Shown here: piece by piece, positions 30,679-40,002 of the stretch
Layout: each line of letters begins with the position of its first letter
How positions within the stretch are numbered: position 1 is the stretch's first letter
Assembly (NCBI RefSeq): GCF_003101015.1
Contig: NZ_CP029206.1
Coordinates: 930,001 to 994,000 of the forward strand
Reading direction: 5' to 3'
DNA: 64,000 bases
Source of the DNA: Actinobacillus porcitonsillarum
Lineage (GTDB): Bacteria > Pseudomonadota > Gammaproteobacteria > Enterobacterales > Pasteurellaceae
Translations under genes and position numbers: made by a program
Notes under the pieces: generated by a model
Database searches by the model: none
The model's input: only the letters and a program-made list of their open reading frames with translations
Told to the model about the DNA's origin: nothing

Positions 30679-30752
30679 TGTAGGGTGGGCATCCTTGCCC
30701 ACCATTTTTCGTGCCTATCGTTTTATTGGTGGGCAAGGATGCCCACCCTACA
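30679..30752. repeat. Long palindromic repeat with TGTAGGG ends
   Basis: A perfect 25-bp inverted repeat: positions 30679-30703 begin TGTAGGGTGGGC and 30728-30752 end GCCCACCCTACA, with a 24-bp centre. Each arm also folds on itself (TGGGCA-tcc-TTGCCCA). The ends match the elements at 3466-3533 and 63401-63471. It lies between nudB and yebC. Confidence 0.85.
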
Positions 30753-30783
30753 TGTTTATAAATTTAAAGAAGGAAACAAGAGA

Positions 30784-31524
30784 ATGGCAGGTCATAGTAA
30801 GTGGGCTAACATTAAACACCGCAAAGCAGCACAAGATGCGCAACGTGGTAAAATTTTTACAAAATTAATTCGTGAATTAGTGACGGCGGCAAAATTAGGT
30901 GGCGGAGATGTTGGTTCTAACCCTCGTTTACGTGCAGCCGTAGATAAAGCGTTATCAAATAATATGACACGTGATACGATCAACCGTGCGATCGATCGCG
31001 GTGTGGGTGGTGGTGATGACACCAATATGGAAACCAAAATTTATGAAGGTTACGGTCCGGGTGGTACAGCTGTAATGGTTGAGTGTTTAAGTGATAACGC
31101 GAACCGTACGATCTCACAAGTTCGCCCAAGCTTTACTAAATGCGGTGGTAACTTAGGTACTGAAGGTTCGGTGGGTTATTTATTTAGTAAAAAAGGTTTA
31201 ATTTTAATCTCAAGTGCTGATGAAGATGCTTTAACTGAAGCAGCAATTGAAGCAGGTGCTGATGACATTCAACCACAAGAAGATGGTTCATTTGAAATCT
31301 ATACCGCTTGGGAAGATTTAGGCTCTGTACGTGATGGCATTGAAGCGGCTGGTTTTAAAGTTGAAAATGCAGAAGTAACAATGATCCCATCAACCACTGT
31401 TCAACTTGATGCAGAAACTGCACCAAAATTATTAGATTTAATTAACCGCCTTGAAGATTGTGATGATGTGCAAAACGTGTATCACAACGGCGAAATCAGT
31501 GATGAAGTAGCAGCGTTACTCTAA
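30784..31524 (+). CDS. yebC: YebC/PmpR family transcriptional regulator
   Basis: A 246-aa protein of the YebC family, proposed DNA-binding or translation-associated regulators. I chose the ATG at 30784 behind AAGGAAAC, which gives the invariant start [22 protein letters not shown]. Conserved blocks [15 protein letters not shown] and [19 protein letters not shown] are present. It sits between nudB and ruvC as in related genomes, and has a terminator of its own. Confidence 0.95.
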   Translation: MAGHSKWANIKHRKAAQDAQRGKIFTKLIRELVTAAKLGGGDVGSNPRLRAAVDKALSNNMTRDTINRAIDRGVGGGDDTNMETKIYEGYGPGGTAVMVECLSDNANRTISQVRPSFTKCGGNLGTEGSVGYLFSKKGLILISSADEDALTEAAIEAGADDIQPQEDGSFEIYTAWEDLGSVRDGIEAAGFKVENAEVTMIPSTTVQLDAETAPKLLDLINRLEDCDDVQNVYHNGEISDEVAALL

Positions 31525-31538
31525 GAATTAAATGATGA

Positions 31539-31576
31539 AAAATCCCTCAGCTCAAAAAGCATTGAGGGATTTTTTT
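31539..31576 (+). terminator. Terminator after yebC
   Basis: AATCCCTCA pairs with TGAGGGATT (about 31541-31549 and 31563-31571), followed by a T run. Confidence 0.85.
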
Positions 31577-31641
31577 GAACTTTTCATGATTTAAAACTTC
31601 TAAGAATGTGAATTTCTTCACTTTAACAGAAAGGAAACACA

Positions 31642-32163
31642 ATGAAATTAATTAAATTACTTCCAACATTAGGTGCAATTGCTGTATTAGCGGCATGTTC
31701 AACGGCTTCAGATATCGCTTCTTCAACAGTAAGCGCAGTAGGAAGTGCAGGAAGTGCTGTTGTTGATGGCGCAAAAGCGGCAGGTGGTGCGGTAGTTGAT
31801 GGTGCTAAAGCTGCAGGCAATGTTGTTGCTGATGGCGCAACAGCTACAAAAGATCTATTAACTGGCTCTAAAACCGTTTCTTATACTTGTGATGCAAGTG
31901 GCAAAACAAACCAACCGGTTGTTGCTGTTTATACCTTCAGTAATGGTGAACCTTCAACTGCAACCGTCACAATTAATAAGAAAGTTGTCGGCAAAGATTT
32001 AAAAGTCGATACTGCTTATAAAGATGGTGTGAAGTTTATCTCAGGTACAAAAGTATGGAGCTTAGATACTGGTTTCAATTCAAAAACAGCTGAAACAACT
32101 GTACCGGTTATGTTTACTTCAAACAACCAAATCTTAGCGAAAAACTGTGCAGTTGCAAAATAG
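31642..32163 (+). CDS. Putative lipoprotein with glycine/alanine repeats and an MliC-like C-terminal domain
   Basis: The 173-aa product has a lipoprotein signal with lipobox LAAC (cysteine 19). Residues about 31-62 hold imperfect repeats of the type GxAVVDGAKAAG, which would form a small amphipathic or glycine-zipper helix. The C-terminal part (about 75-173) starts VSYTCDASGK and ends ILAKNCAVAK. This layout of a YxCD start and a final LxxNC resembles the MliC/PliC lysozyme-inhibitor fold, but that link is by eye only. It is flanked by terminators on both sides, so it is expressed on its own. Confidence 0.75.
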   Translation: MKLIKLLPTLGAIAVLAACSTASDIASSTVSAVGSAGSAVVDGAKAAGGAVVDGAKAAGNVVADGATATKDLLTGSKTVSYTCDASGKTNQPVVAVYTFSNGEPSTATVTINKKVVGKDLKVDTAYKDGVKFISGTKVWSLDTGFNSKTAETTVPVMFTSNNQILAKNCAVAK

Positions 32164-32189
32164 TTTGATTCTTTAATAGGATTTAATAT

Positions 32190-32222
32190 AAAGTGGATTT
32201 GTAAAACAAATCCACTTTTTTA
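32190..32222 (+). terminator. Terminator after the lipoprotein gene
   Basis: AAAGTGGATTTG (32190-32201) pairs perfectly with CAAATCCACTTT (32207-32218), followed by a T run. It ends only about 17 bp before the ruvC start. Confidence 0.88.
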
Positions 32223-32238
32223 TTTTTTGGAACAGCGC

Positions 32239-32817
32239 ATGGCGATTATTTTAGGTATTGACCCAGGTTCCCGTATTACCGGTTATGGGGTCATTCGGCA
32301 AACAGGAAAGCATTTAGAATATTTGGGCAGTGGTGCAATTCGGACATCTGTTGATGATTTGCCGACTCGCTTAAAGCGAATTTATGCAGGCGTTACGGAA
32401 ATTATTACGCAATTTCAACCCGATATGTTTGCGATCGAGCAAGTTTTTATGGCAAAAAATGCTGATTCAGCCCTTAAATTAGGGCAAGCTCGTGGCACAG
32501 CGATTGTCGCAGCGGTAAATCACGACTTACCCGTATTTGAATATGCCGCACGTTTAGTTAAGCAAACGGTTGTGGGAATTGGTTCGGCAGATAAAGTTCA
32601 AGTGCAAGATATGGTAACTCGTATTCTACAACTTTCAGCAAAGCCACAGGCGGATGCCGCTGATGCACTGGCAATTGCGATTACACATGCACACTCAATT
32701 CAACATTCTTTAACTGTTGCAAAACAAAGTAAGCAAGCCGTATCGAGTGAAAAAGAACAGCTCTTAGCCTTGATGAAAACTCGTTACAGTCGAGGACGTT
32801 TTAGATTAAAGGGGTAG
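32239..32817 (+). CDS. ruvC: Holliday junction resolvase RuvC
   Basis: RuvC is the dimeric endonuclease that resolves Holliday junctions with RuvAB. I chose the ATG at 32239, which gives [19 protein letters not shown] as in E. coli; a TTG 12 bases earlier is in frame. The 192-aa protein keeps the acidic catalytic residues in ILGIDPGS (D), AIEQVFM (E) and [14 protein letters not shown] (two D). ruvA and ruvB are not in this window; acyP follows by 2 bp. Confidence 0.96.
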   Translation: MAIILGIDPGSRITGYGVIRQTGKHLEYLGSGAIRTSVDDLPTRLKRIYAGVTEIITQFQPDMFAIEQVFMAKNADSALKLGQARGTAIVAAVNHDLPVFEYAARLVKQTVVGIGSADKVQVQDMVTRILQLSAKPQADAADALAIAITHAHSIQHSLTVAKQSKQAVSSEKEQLLALMKTRYSRGRFRLKG

Positions 32818-32819
32818 GT

Positions 32820-33092
32820 ATGCAAACAAAACAATTTTTTGTCTTTGGTCGAGTACAAGGTGTTGGCTTTCGCTTCTTTACTTTGCAAGAAGCTAAGCAA
32901 ATCGGTGTAACAGGTTATGTGAAAAATCGAGAAGATGGCAGCGTTGCTGTGGTTGCCCAAGGGAGTGAAGCGCAGATACAGCAACTTCGGCTTTGGCTAT
33001 CAAAAGGACCTCGCACATCTCAGGTAGAACGTGTAATTGAACAGAATTACCAGACAAATGAACGCTTCGAACAATTCGTTATCTTGCGTTAG
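32820..33092 (+). CDS. acyP: Acylphosphatase
   Basis: A 90-aa enzyme that hydrolyses acyl phosphates. The signature VFGRVQGVGFRFFTLQEA (about residues 8-25) carries the catalytic arginine. GYVKNREDGSVAVVAQG carries the catalytic asparagine. It starts 2 bp after the ruvC stop codon and is almost certainly co-transcribed. Confidence 0.94.
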   Translation: MQTKQFFVFGRVQGVGFRFFTLQEAKQIGVTGYVKNREDGSVAVVAQGSEAQIQQLRLWLSKGPRTSQVERVIEQNYQTNERFEQFVILR

Positions 33093-33124
33093 CCTTTACA
33101 AGGCATAGTAGACAAAATAGTAAA

Positions 33125-33147
33125 AAGCGGATCAAATTGACCCGCTT
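33125..33147 (-). terminator. Terminator of dusA
   Basis: On the minus strand AAGCGGGTCAA pairs imperfectly with TTGATCCGCTT and is followed by a T run. It may also serve the convergent acyP. Confidence 0.6.
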
Positions 33148-33160
33148 ACGTTCTATTTTG

Positions 33161-34135
33161 CTAGTTTTCTTGAACAAAACTCAGTGCTTGCTCAACAACT
33201 TCAACGCCGGCACCTGCTTTACAAGCATTTTCACTTAAATGACGGCGCCACTGTCTTGCCCCTTTACAGTTTTGGAATGCACCTAACATATGGCGTACAA
33301 TATGATTGAGGTAAACGCCCTTCGCTAATTCTTTTTCAATGTAAGGTAGCATTTTCTCTACGGCTTCTCGAGCTGTTACAAGCGGTTTATTTTCATTGAA
33401 AATTTGCGAATCAATTTCCCCTAACAAAGATGGATTTTGATAAGCTTCACGTCCTATCATTACGCCATCAACGAATTGTAAGTGGTGTTTGATCTCCTCA
33501 ATCGTTTTAATTCCCCCATTAATGGAGATGTTTAAATGTGGAAAATCACGTTTTAATTGGTAAACTCGTTCGTAATCAAGTGGTGGAATTTCACGATTTT
33601 CTTTTGGACTTAGCCCTGAAAGCCATGCTTTTCGAGCGTGTACGATAAAATCATTTGAATAGGGTTGGATTTTCTCAATAAAGTCACATAAAAATGCATA
33701 GCTATCCAGCTCATCAATACCGATACGATGTTTTACGGTGACAGGAATTTCAACGGCATCTTGCATCGCTTTAATGCAATCAGCAACAAGGCCGGCTTTT
33801 CCCATTAAACAAGCACCAAACATTCCGTTTTGTACGCGATCAGAAGGGCAACCCACATTTAAATTGACTTCAGCATAACCTCTTTCCTGTACTAGTTTAG
33901 CACAGTGCGCTAATTGAGCAGGATCGCTCCCGCCTAATTGGAGTGCGACAGGATTCTCAGCAGGATCATATTCTAACAAATCATATTTTGCATGAATGAT
34001 AGCCGGTGCAGTAATCATTTCCGTATATAGCAAAGCATGTTGGCTAAATTGGCGATGAAAGTAGCGGCAATGGCGAGTCGTCCAATCTAACATAGGGGCA
34101 ACAGAAAACCGCCCTGAATAAAATTGATTTTGCAT
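33161..34135 (-). CDS. dusA: tRNA-dihydrouridine(20/20a) synthase DusA
   Basis: An FMN-dependent reductase that makes dihydrouridine at positions 20/20a of the tRNA D-loop. The protein starts at the ATG at 34135 (324 aa). The alternative upstream start would translate through an inverted-repeat leader. Motifs: [36 protein letters not shown] with the catalytic cysteine, [10 protein letters not shown], and SINGGIKT. No strong ribosome binding site precedes the chosen start. Confidence 0.94.
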   Translation of the reverse strand: MQNQFYSGRFSVAPMLDWTTRHCRYFHRQFSQHALLYTEMITAPAIIHAKYDLLEYDPAENPVALQLGGSDPAQLAHCAKLVQERGYAEVNLNVGCPSDRVQNGMFGACLMGKAGLVADCIKAMQDAVEIPVTVKHRIGIDELDSYAFLCDFIEKIQPYSNDFIVHARKAWLSGLSPKENREIPPLDYERVYQLKRDFPHLNISINGGIKTIEEIKHHLQFVDGVMIGREAYQNPSLLGEIDSQIFNENKPLVTAREAVEKMLPYIEKELAKGVYLNHIVRHMLGAFQNCKGARQWRRHLSENACKAGAGVEVVEQALSFVQEN

Positions 34136-34158
34136 ATTTTGAGTTAATTTAAAAAGAA

Positions 34159-34216
34159 ACAAGCGGTTTAATTTTTGTTGAGATTCGCAAAAAAGCAATC
34201 AAAATTAACCGCTTGT
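34159..34216. repeat. Inverted pair of uptake signals upstream of dusA
   Basis: ACAAGCGGTTTAATTTT (34159-34175) and AAAATTAACCGCTTGT (34201-34216) form a long stem with one bulge, each arm a full uptake signal. It lies in the 5' leader of dusA. It could act as a transcript hairpin there, or end transcription coming from the right. Confidence 0.65.
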
Positions 34217-34318
34217 AAGATAACGCTAGAATGGCGTGAATCATACTACAAAACAGCAAAATTGTCCTGATTTTCCCTAAAAATACATTATTAGTATAGA
34301 TAGGTGAAATCTATGAAG

Positions 34319-34334
34319 TTACTATATATAGTGT
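34319..34334. promoter_or_regulatory. NrdR box 1 upstream of nrdB
   Basis: TTACTATATATAGTGT matches the NrdR consensus ACACTATATATAGTGT at 14 of 16 positions. It pairs with a second box whose start is 32 bp downstream, the spacing expected for tandem NrdR binding. It lies about 165 bp before the nrdB start. Confidence 0.72.
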
Positions 34335-34350
34335 TTTACATGCCGTAAAT

Positions 34351-34366
34351 GCACTAGATATTGATT
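34351..34366. promoter_or_regulatory. NrdR box 2 upstream of nrdB
   Basis: GCACTAGATATTGATT matches 12 of 16 positions of the NrdR consensus. Its start is 32 bp from that of box 1, about three helical turns, so both boxes lie on the same DNA face. Confidence 0.6.
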
Positions 34367-34498
34367 TTAATAAGTTGAAAAATATTTTCCTTTATAAATC
34401 AAAGGGCTAATAAAAAACATCTTTGTCAAGACTTGTTCTTCTAAAAAATTTTACCTAAAATCTCCACCTCTTTTAAGGAAAAATCATAGAGCAGCAGT

Positions 34499-35479
34499 AT
34501 GAAAAGAAGAAATCTCTTTGAAAAACGCTTGAATATCAAGCCATACGAATACCCAGAACTCCTTGAGTTTAAAGATGCCATTCGCCATTCTTATTGGTTA
34601 CACACTGAGTTTAATTTTACAGGGGACATTCAAGATTATCGTACCACGATTACGGATCATGAACGCCATGTATTGACTCGTGCAATGTTGGCAATTTCTC
34701 AAGTTGAAGTAAATGTAAAACGTTTCTGGGGTGAGCTTTATCGTTATTTCCCGAAACCAGAAATGGATGATGTTGGTGGAACTTTCGCAGAATCCGAAGT
34801 TCGTCATAAAGATGCCTATTCTTTCTTACTTGAAAAACTTGGTCTAAATGAAATGTTTAGCCAAATTCAAGATATTGAGCCTTTGATGAATCGTATCCGT
34901 TATATGGAATCGTTCATGAAAGATAAGGATGCGGGTAAAGGAGAATTTGTATTATCGCTTGTGTTATTCTCTTTATTTGTTGAACATATTTCATTGTTTG
35001 GTCAGTTCTTGATCATGATGTCTTTTAATAAGTATAAGAATTTATTTAAAGGCATTTCAAATGCAGTAGAGGCAACTTCTAAAGAAGAAGAGATCCATGG
35101 TAAATTTGGTATTGCGTTATACGAAATTTTACGTGATGAACATAGTGAATTATTTACACCAGCATTCTTTGAAGAATTACAAACGCTTGCGAATCAGGCT
35201 TTCGAAGCTGAAAAAGGGATCTTAGATTGGATCTTCGAAGAGGGCGATTTGAGTTTTATCAGCAAAGAAACGGTATTAAATTACATTAAGAGTCGTTATA
35301 ACAATTCACTTGTTACATTGGGGTTAGAACCACCACATAACATTAACCCTGAGTTATTAAAAGAAACGGCATGGTTTGATATTGAAATTCTTTCAACAAA
35401 AGAAACAGATTTCTTTAACAAACGTAGTACCGATTATAGTAAAAAAATGAAACAGATTACCGCCGATGATTTATTCTAA
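34499..35479 (+). CDS. nrdB: Ribonucleotide reductase class I, beta (radical) subunit, compact type
   Basis: The beta subunit houses the metal centre and radical used to reduce ribonucleotides. The 326-aa protein keeps plausible metal ligands E70, E100 and H103 (SEVRHKDAY), E162 (FVEH), E197 and H200 (KEEEIH), and the radical tyrosine Y107. The first ligand is glutamate where E. coli NrdB has aspartate, and the residue before E197 is E rather than D. W33 fits the E. coli W48 position. There is no N-terminal ATP-cone. The gene precedes nrdA and overlaps it by 14 bp, the reverse of the common nrdA-nrdB order. The sequence differs clearly from the 376-aa E. coli-type NrdB. Confidence 0.87.
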   Translation: MKRRNLFEKRLNIKPYEYPELLEFKDAIRHSYWLHTEFNFTGDIQDYRTTITDHERHVLTRAMLAISQVEVNVKRFWGELYRYFPKPEMDDVGGTFAESEVRHKDAYSFLLEKLGLNEMFSQIQDIEPLMNRIRYMESFMKDKDAGKGEFVLSLVLFSLFVEHISLFGQFLIMMSFNKYKNLFKGISNAVEATSKEEEIHGKFGIALYEILRDEHSELFTPAFFEELQTLANQAFEAEKGILDWIFEEGDLSFISKETVLNYIKSRYNNSLVTLGLEPPHNINPELLKETAWFDIEILSTKETDFFNKRSTDYSKKMKQITADDLF

Positions 35480-37130
35480 TATTCGCCCAGATTTTGCATG
35501 GCTAAATGAAGATAGCCGTTTATTTTTACAACGTGGTTATTTGCTAGAAGGCACAACCGCATTAGATCGCATTCGTTATATTGCAGAACATGCTGAACAT
35601 AAGCTTGGTATTGAAGGCTTTGCAGAGAAATTCTACCACTATATGGCTCGCGGTTATTTCTCACTTTCTTCGCCAATTTGGTCTAATTTTGGCTTAGATC
35701 GTGGTTTACCGATTTCTTGCTTTGGTAGCTATATCGGCGACTCTATCCATGAGATCATGGAAACAACCGCTGAAGTGGGAATGATGAGTAAAATTGGTGG
35801 GGGGACATCAGGTTACTTTGGCGATATTCGTCCGCGTGGTTCAGCCATTAAAAATAATGGTAAATCAGACGGTTCGTTTAACTTTAGTAAATTATTCGAC
35901 ACAGTGATCGATGTAATTTCACAAGGGACATCACGTAAAGGTCAGTTTGCCGGCTATATTGATATTGAACATGGTGATATTGATGAGTGGCTAGATATTC
36001 ATACGGAAGGTAATCCGATTCAGTTGATGTACTATGGCGTTTGTGTGGGGCGTGAATGGTTAGAGTCCATGAAAGCCGGCGATCCATATAAACGTCAATT
36101 GTGGGCAAAATTATTACAACGCAAAACGGAAACCGGTATTCCGTATCTATTCTTTAAAGATAATGCGAATGCAGGTCGCCCGGATGTTTATAAAGATAAA
36201 AACATGACTGTACATGCGTCAAATTTATGTACTGAAATCATGTTGCCATCAAGTTCAGATGAAAGTTTTGTTTGCTGCTTATCTTCTATGAACCTACTTT
36301 ATTTTGATGAGTGGAAAGATACAGATGCACCAGAAGTATTAACTTACTTCCTTGATGTTGTAATGAGTGAATTCATTGAAAAGAGCAAAGAAATTCCGTT
36401 CTTACACCGTGCAACAAAATTTGCAATTCGTCACCGTGCACTAGGTTTAGGCGTATTGGGATGGCATAGTTATTTACAGGCAAATAATATTCCTTTTGAC
36501 AGTTTTGAAGCAATGCAAAAAAATAACCTAATCTTCAAAACGTTACAGGAAAAGACCTTAAAAGCATCGCAAGAGTTAGCACAACGTTTTGGCGAGCCAG
36601 AACTATTAAAAGGTTACGGACGCCGCAATACTACTTTGATGAGTATTGCACCGACTAAATCAAGCAGCTTTATTTTAGGTAGTGTTTCGCCATCTGTTGA
36701 GCCGTTTAAATCAAATTACTATGTAAAAGATTTAGCGAAGATCAAAACTGTTTATAAAAACCCATTCTTAGAGAAATTACTCAAAGAAAAAGGGTTAGAT
36801 AAAGAAGAGATTTGGGAATCGATTTTACATAATGATGGTTCTGTTCAACATTTAGAGCAGCTGTCAGAGCATGAAAAGGATGTATTTAAGACATTTGCTG
36901 AAATCAGCCAATTAAGTGTGATTCAACAAGCAGCACAGCGTCAAAAATATATCGACCAAGGTCAAAGTATTAACTTAATGATTCATCCTGCAACACCGGC
37001 ACGTGATTTGAATCAGTTATATTTAACCGCTGAAGAGCTAGGTCTAAAATCAATTTACTATCAAAACTCAATGAGTGCTGCGCAAGTGTTTAACCGTAAT
37101 TTGCTCAGCTGTTCAAGTTGCGAAGGTTAA
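35466..37130 (+). CDS. nrdA: Ribonucleotide reductase class I, alpha (catalytic) subunit, compact type without ATP-cone
   Basis: The catalytic subunit makes deoxyribonucleoside diphosphates. At 554 aa it is about 200 aa shorter than E. coli NrdA. It starts directly in the catalytic region, with no N-terminal ATP-cone. Key residues are in place: C85 (PISCFG), the N253-x-C255-x-E257 motif (NLCTE), C270/C271, radical-transfer Y531-Y532 (SIYYQNS) and a C-terminal C549-x-x-C552 pair. It overlaps nrdB by 14 bp. Absence of an ATP-cone predicts loss of overall dATP inhibition unless replaced by another mechanism. Confidence 0.87.
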   Translation: MIYSNIRPDFAWLNEDSRLFLQRGYLLEGTTALDRIRYIAEHAEHKLGIEGFAEKFYHYMARGYFSLSSPIWSNFGLDRGLPISCFGSYIGDSIHEIMETTAEVGMMSKIGGGTSGYFGDIRPRGSAIKNNGKSDGSFNFSKLFDTVIDVISQGTSRKGQFAGYIDIEHGDIDEWLDIHTEGNPIQLMYYGVCVGREWLESMKAGDPYKRQLWAKLLQRKTETGIPYLFFKDNANAGRPDVYKDKNMTVHASNLCTEIMLPSSSDESFVCCLSSMNLLYFDEWKDTDAPEVLTYFLDVVMSEFIEKSKEIPFLHRATKFAIRHRALGLGVLGWHSYLQANNIPFDSFEAMQKNNLIFKTLQEKTLKASQELAQRFGEPELLKGYGRRNTTLMSIAPTKSSSFILGSVSPSVEPFKSNYYVKDLAKIKTVYKNPFLEKLLKEKGLDKEEIWESILHNDGSVQHLEQLSEHEKDVFKTFAEISQLSVIQQAAQRQKYIDQGQSINLMIHPATPARDLNQLYLTAEELGLKSIYYQNSMSAAQVFNRNLLSCSSCEG

Positions 37131-37143
37131 TATTAAATATGAT

Positions 37144-37171
37144 AAAAATACCACCGAGAGGTGGTGTTTTT
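37144..37171 (+). terminator. Terminator after nrdA
   Basis: ACCACC (37150-37155) pairs with GGTGGT (37160-37165), extended by A/T pairs into the T run. Confidence 0.85.
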
Positions 37172-37218
37172 ATATTTGAAATCTGTATTTTGCAACGCTA
37201 TGCAATAAGCCTTTAAGT

Positions 37219-37252
37219 AAAATACCCTCGTTTGAGATACAAGCGAGGGCAT
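37219..37252 (-). terminator. Terminator of pnuC
   Basis: CCCTCGTTT (37225-37233) pairs with AAGCGAGGG (37241-37249). On the minus strand it lies just after the pnuC stop codon and is followed by T-rich DNA. Confidence 0.75.
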
Positions 37253-37259
37253 ATTATTT

Positions 37260-37994
37260 TTAGTGTTGATGGTGTCGTTTTTCTAACTGAATCCAGTTGT
37301 AGTAACCATAAATAGAGTTACATAAATACATCATATACATCACTAATAATGGTGTACTTGTTTCACCATTTTGGAAATACATCACCGCCCAAAGCGAGAT
37401 CGTCATAATATTCACAATAATCCATAATGCCCATTGCTCACGATAACGCATAATCATCAAGACTTGAGCAACAATCGAAATTACAACCGTAGCACCATCT
37501 AATACGGCTAATGCACTGCCTAGATATTTTAATAATTCAATATAAGAGAACGTTCCTATTACGGTCACAATAGCTAAAATAACCCACTGTTTGGCATTGA
37601 GTGCTTTGGCAATCACTTCGCTTGCACCGGCAGTATTTACGGTATTTTTATTGGTCATATTTTTACGCCAAAAGTAAAATCCAATAAACTGAACCGGTAC
37701 GTAAACTAATAAATTAAGCATCATTTCGCCGTATAGCTTAAATGTATAAGAAATGTAAGCGTAGAGTGAAACGGAGATCAGACCAAAGAAATAGTTACTG
37801 ATTTTACCTTTACCGACAAAAACGACACATAAAATGCCTGTGATTGCAGCAATGGTTGCAATCCAAGAGTCAGGCTGAATAATAAAAATACCGATTTGAA
37901 TCGCAAGAAAAAGCAATAGCCAACTGGCTTCAAATTTAGTCCAACCACTAAAGAGTTCCTGCTTAAGTTTGGTAAGAAGAGATGTTGAATTCAT
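37260..37994 (-). CDS. pnuC: Nicotinamide riboside transporter PnuC
   Basis: PnuC is the inner-membrane uniporter for nicotinamide riboside, the NAD precursor (V-factor route) central to Pasteurellaceae. I chose the ATG at 37994, behind a strong AGGAGG; this gives 244 aa. The protein is polytopic with about seven spans and the family motif IVNIMTISLWAVMYF plus NSIYGYYNWIQLEKR near the end. It lies downstream of pyrG, as in H. influenzae. A long palindrome lies about 100 bp before its start. Confidence 0.93.
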   Translation of the reverse strand: MNSTSLLTKLKQELFSGWTKFEASWLLLFLAIQIGIFIIQPDSWIATIAAITGILCVVFVGKGKISNYFFGLISVSLYAYISYTFKLYGEMMLNLLVYVPVQFIGFYFWRKNMTNKNTVNTAGASEVIAKALNAKQWVILAIVTVIGTFSYIELLKYLGSALAVLDGATVVISIVAQVLMIMRYREQWALWIIVNIMTISLWAVMYFQNGETSTPLLVMYMMYLCNSIYGYYNWIQLEKRHHQH

Positions 37995-38090
37995 ATAACC
38001 TCCTAAAATATTCAACTGCGTTTTATTTTACCTCTTTAATATCAGAAATGTAAAATATAAATAACATTTTAGTGTTTCATTTTGATCTTT

Positions 38091-38121
38091 TTTGTATTTT
38101 ATGGAGGGTATAAAATACAAA
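38091..38121. promoter_or_regulatory. Perfect 12-bp palindrome upstream of pnuC
   Basis: TTTGTATTTTAT (38091-38102) and ATAAAATACAAA (38110-38121) are exact inverted repeats with a 7-bp centre (GGAGGGT). No T run follows in either direction, so an operator is more likely than a terminator. It lies between the pyrG terminator and pnuC. Confidence 0.55.
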
Positions 38122-38164
38122 AGCGGTCTATTTTGTTGCAAAATTTGCAAAAAATAGACCGCTT
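38121..38164 (-). terminator. Terminator of pyrG made of inverted uptake-signal cores
   Basis: AAGCGGTCTATTTT (38121-38134) pairs perfectly with AAAATAGACCGCTT (38151-38164). The loop (TTGCAAAATTTGCAA) is itself self-complementary. It follows the pyrG stop codon on the minus strand. Confidence 0.75.
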
Positions 38165-38183
38165 ATTTTCTTAAATGTTTAAA

Positions 38184-39857
<1,674 letters not shown>

Positions 39858-39950
39858 TTAAGAAAGTTTACTTTTAAAAGCGAAGTAAACCATCAGGACG
39901 GGATAACAGTTTACAGGAAAACGGGCTTTTTTGCTAATAGAAAAACGAGA

Positions 39951-39992
39951 AAGCGGTCATTTTTGCAAAACTTTTTACAAAAATAACCGCTT
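39951..39992 (-). terminator. Terminator of the nrf operon made of inverted uptake-signal cores
   Basis: AAGCGGTCATTTTTG (39951-39965) pairs with CAAAAATAACCGCTT (39978-39992), 14 of 15 matched. It follows nrfD on the minus strand. Confidence 0.75.
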
Positions 39993-40002
39993 GCGAGAAG
40001 GC

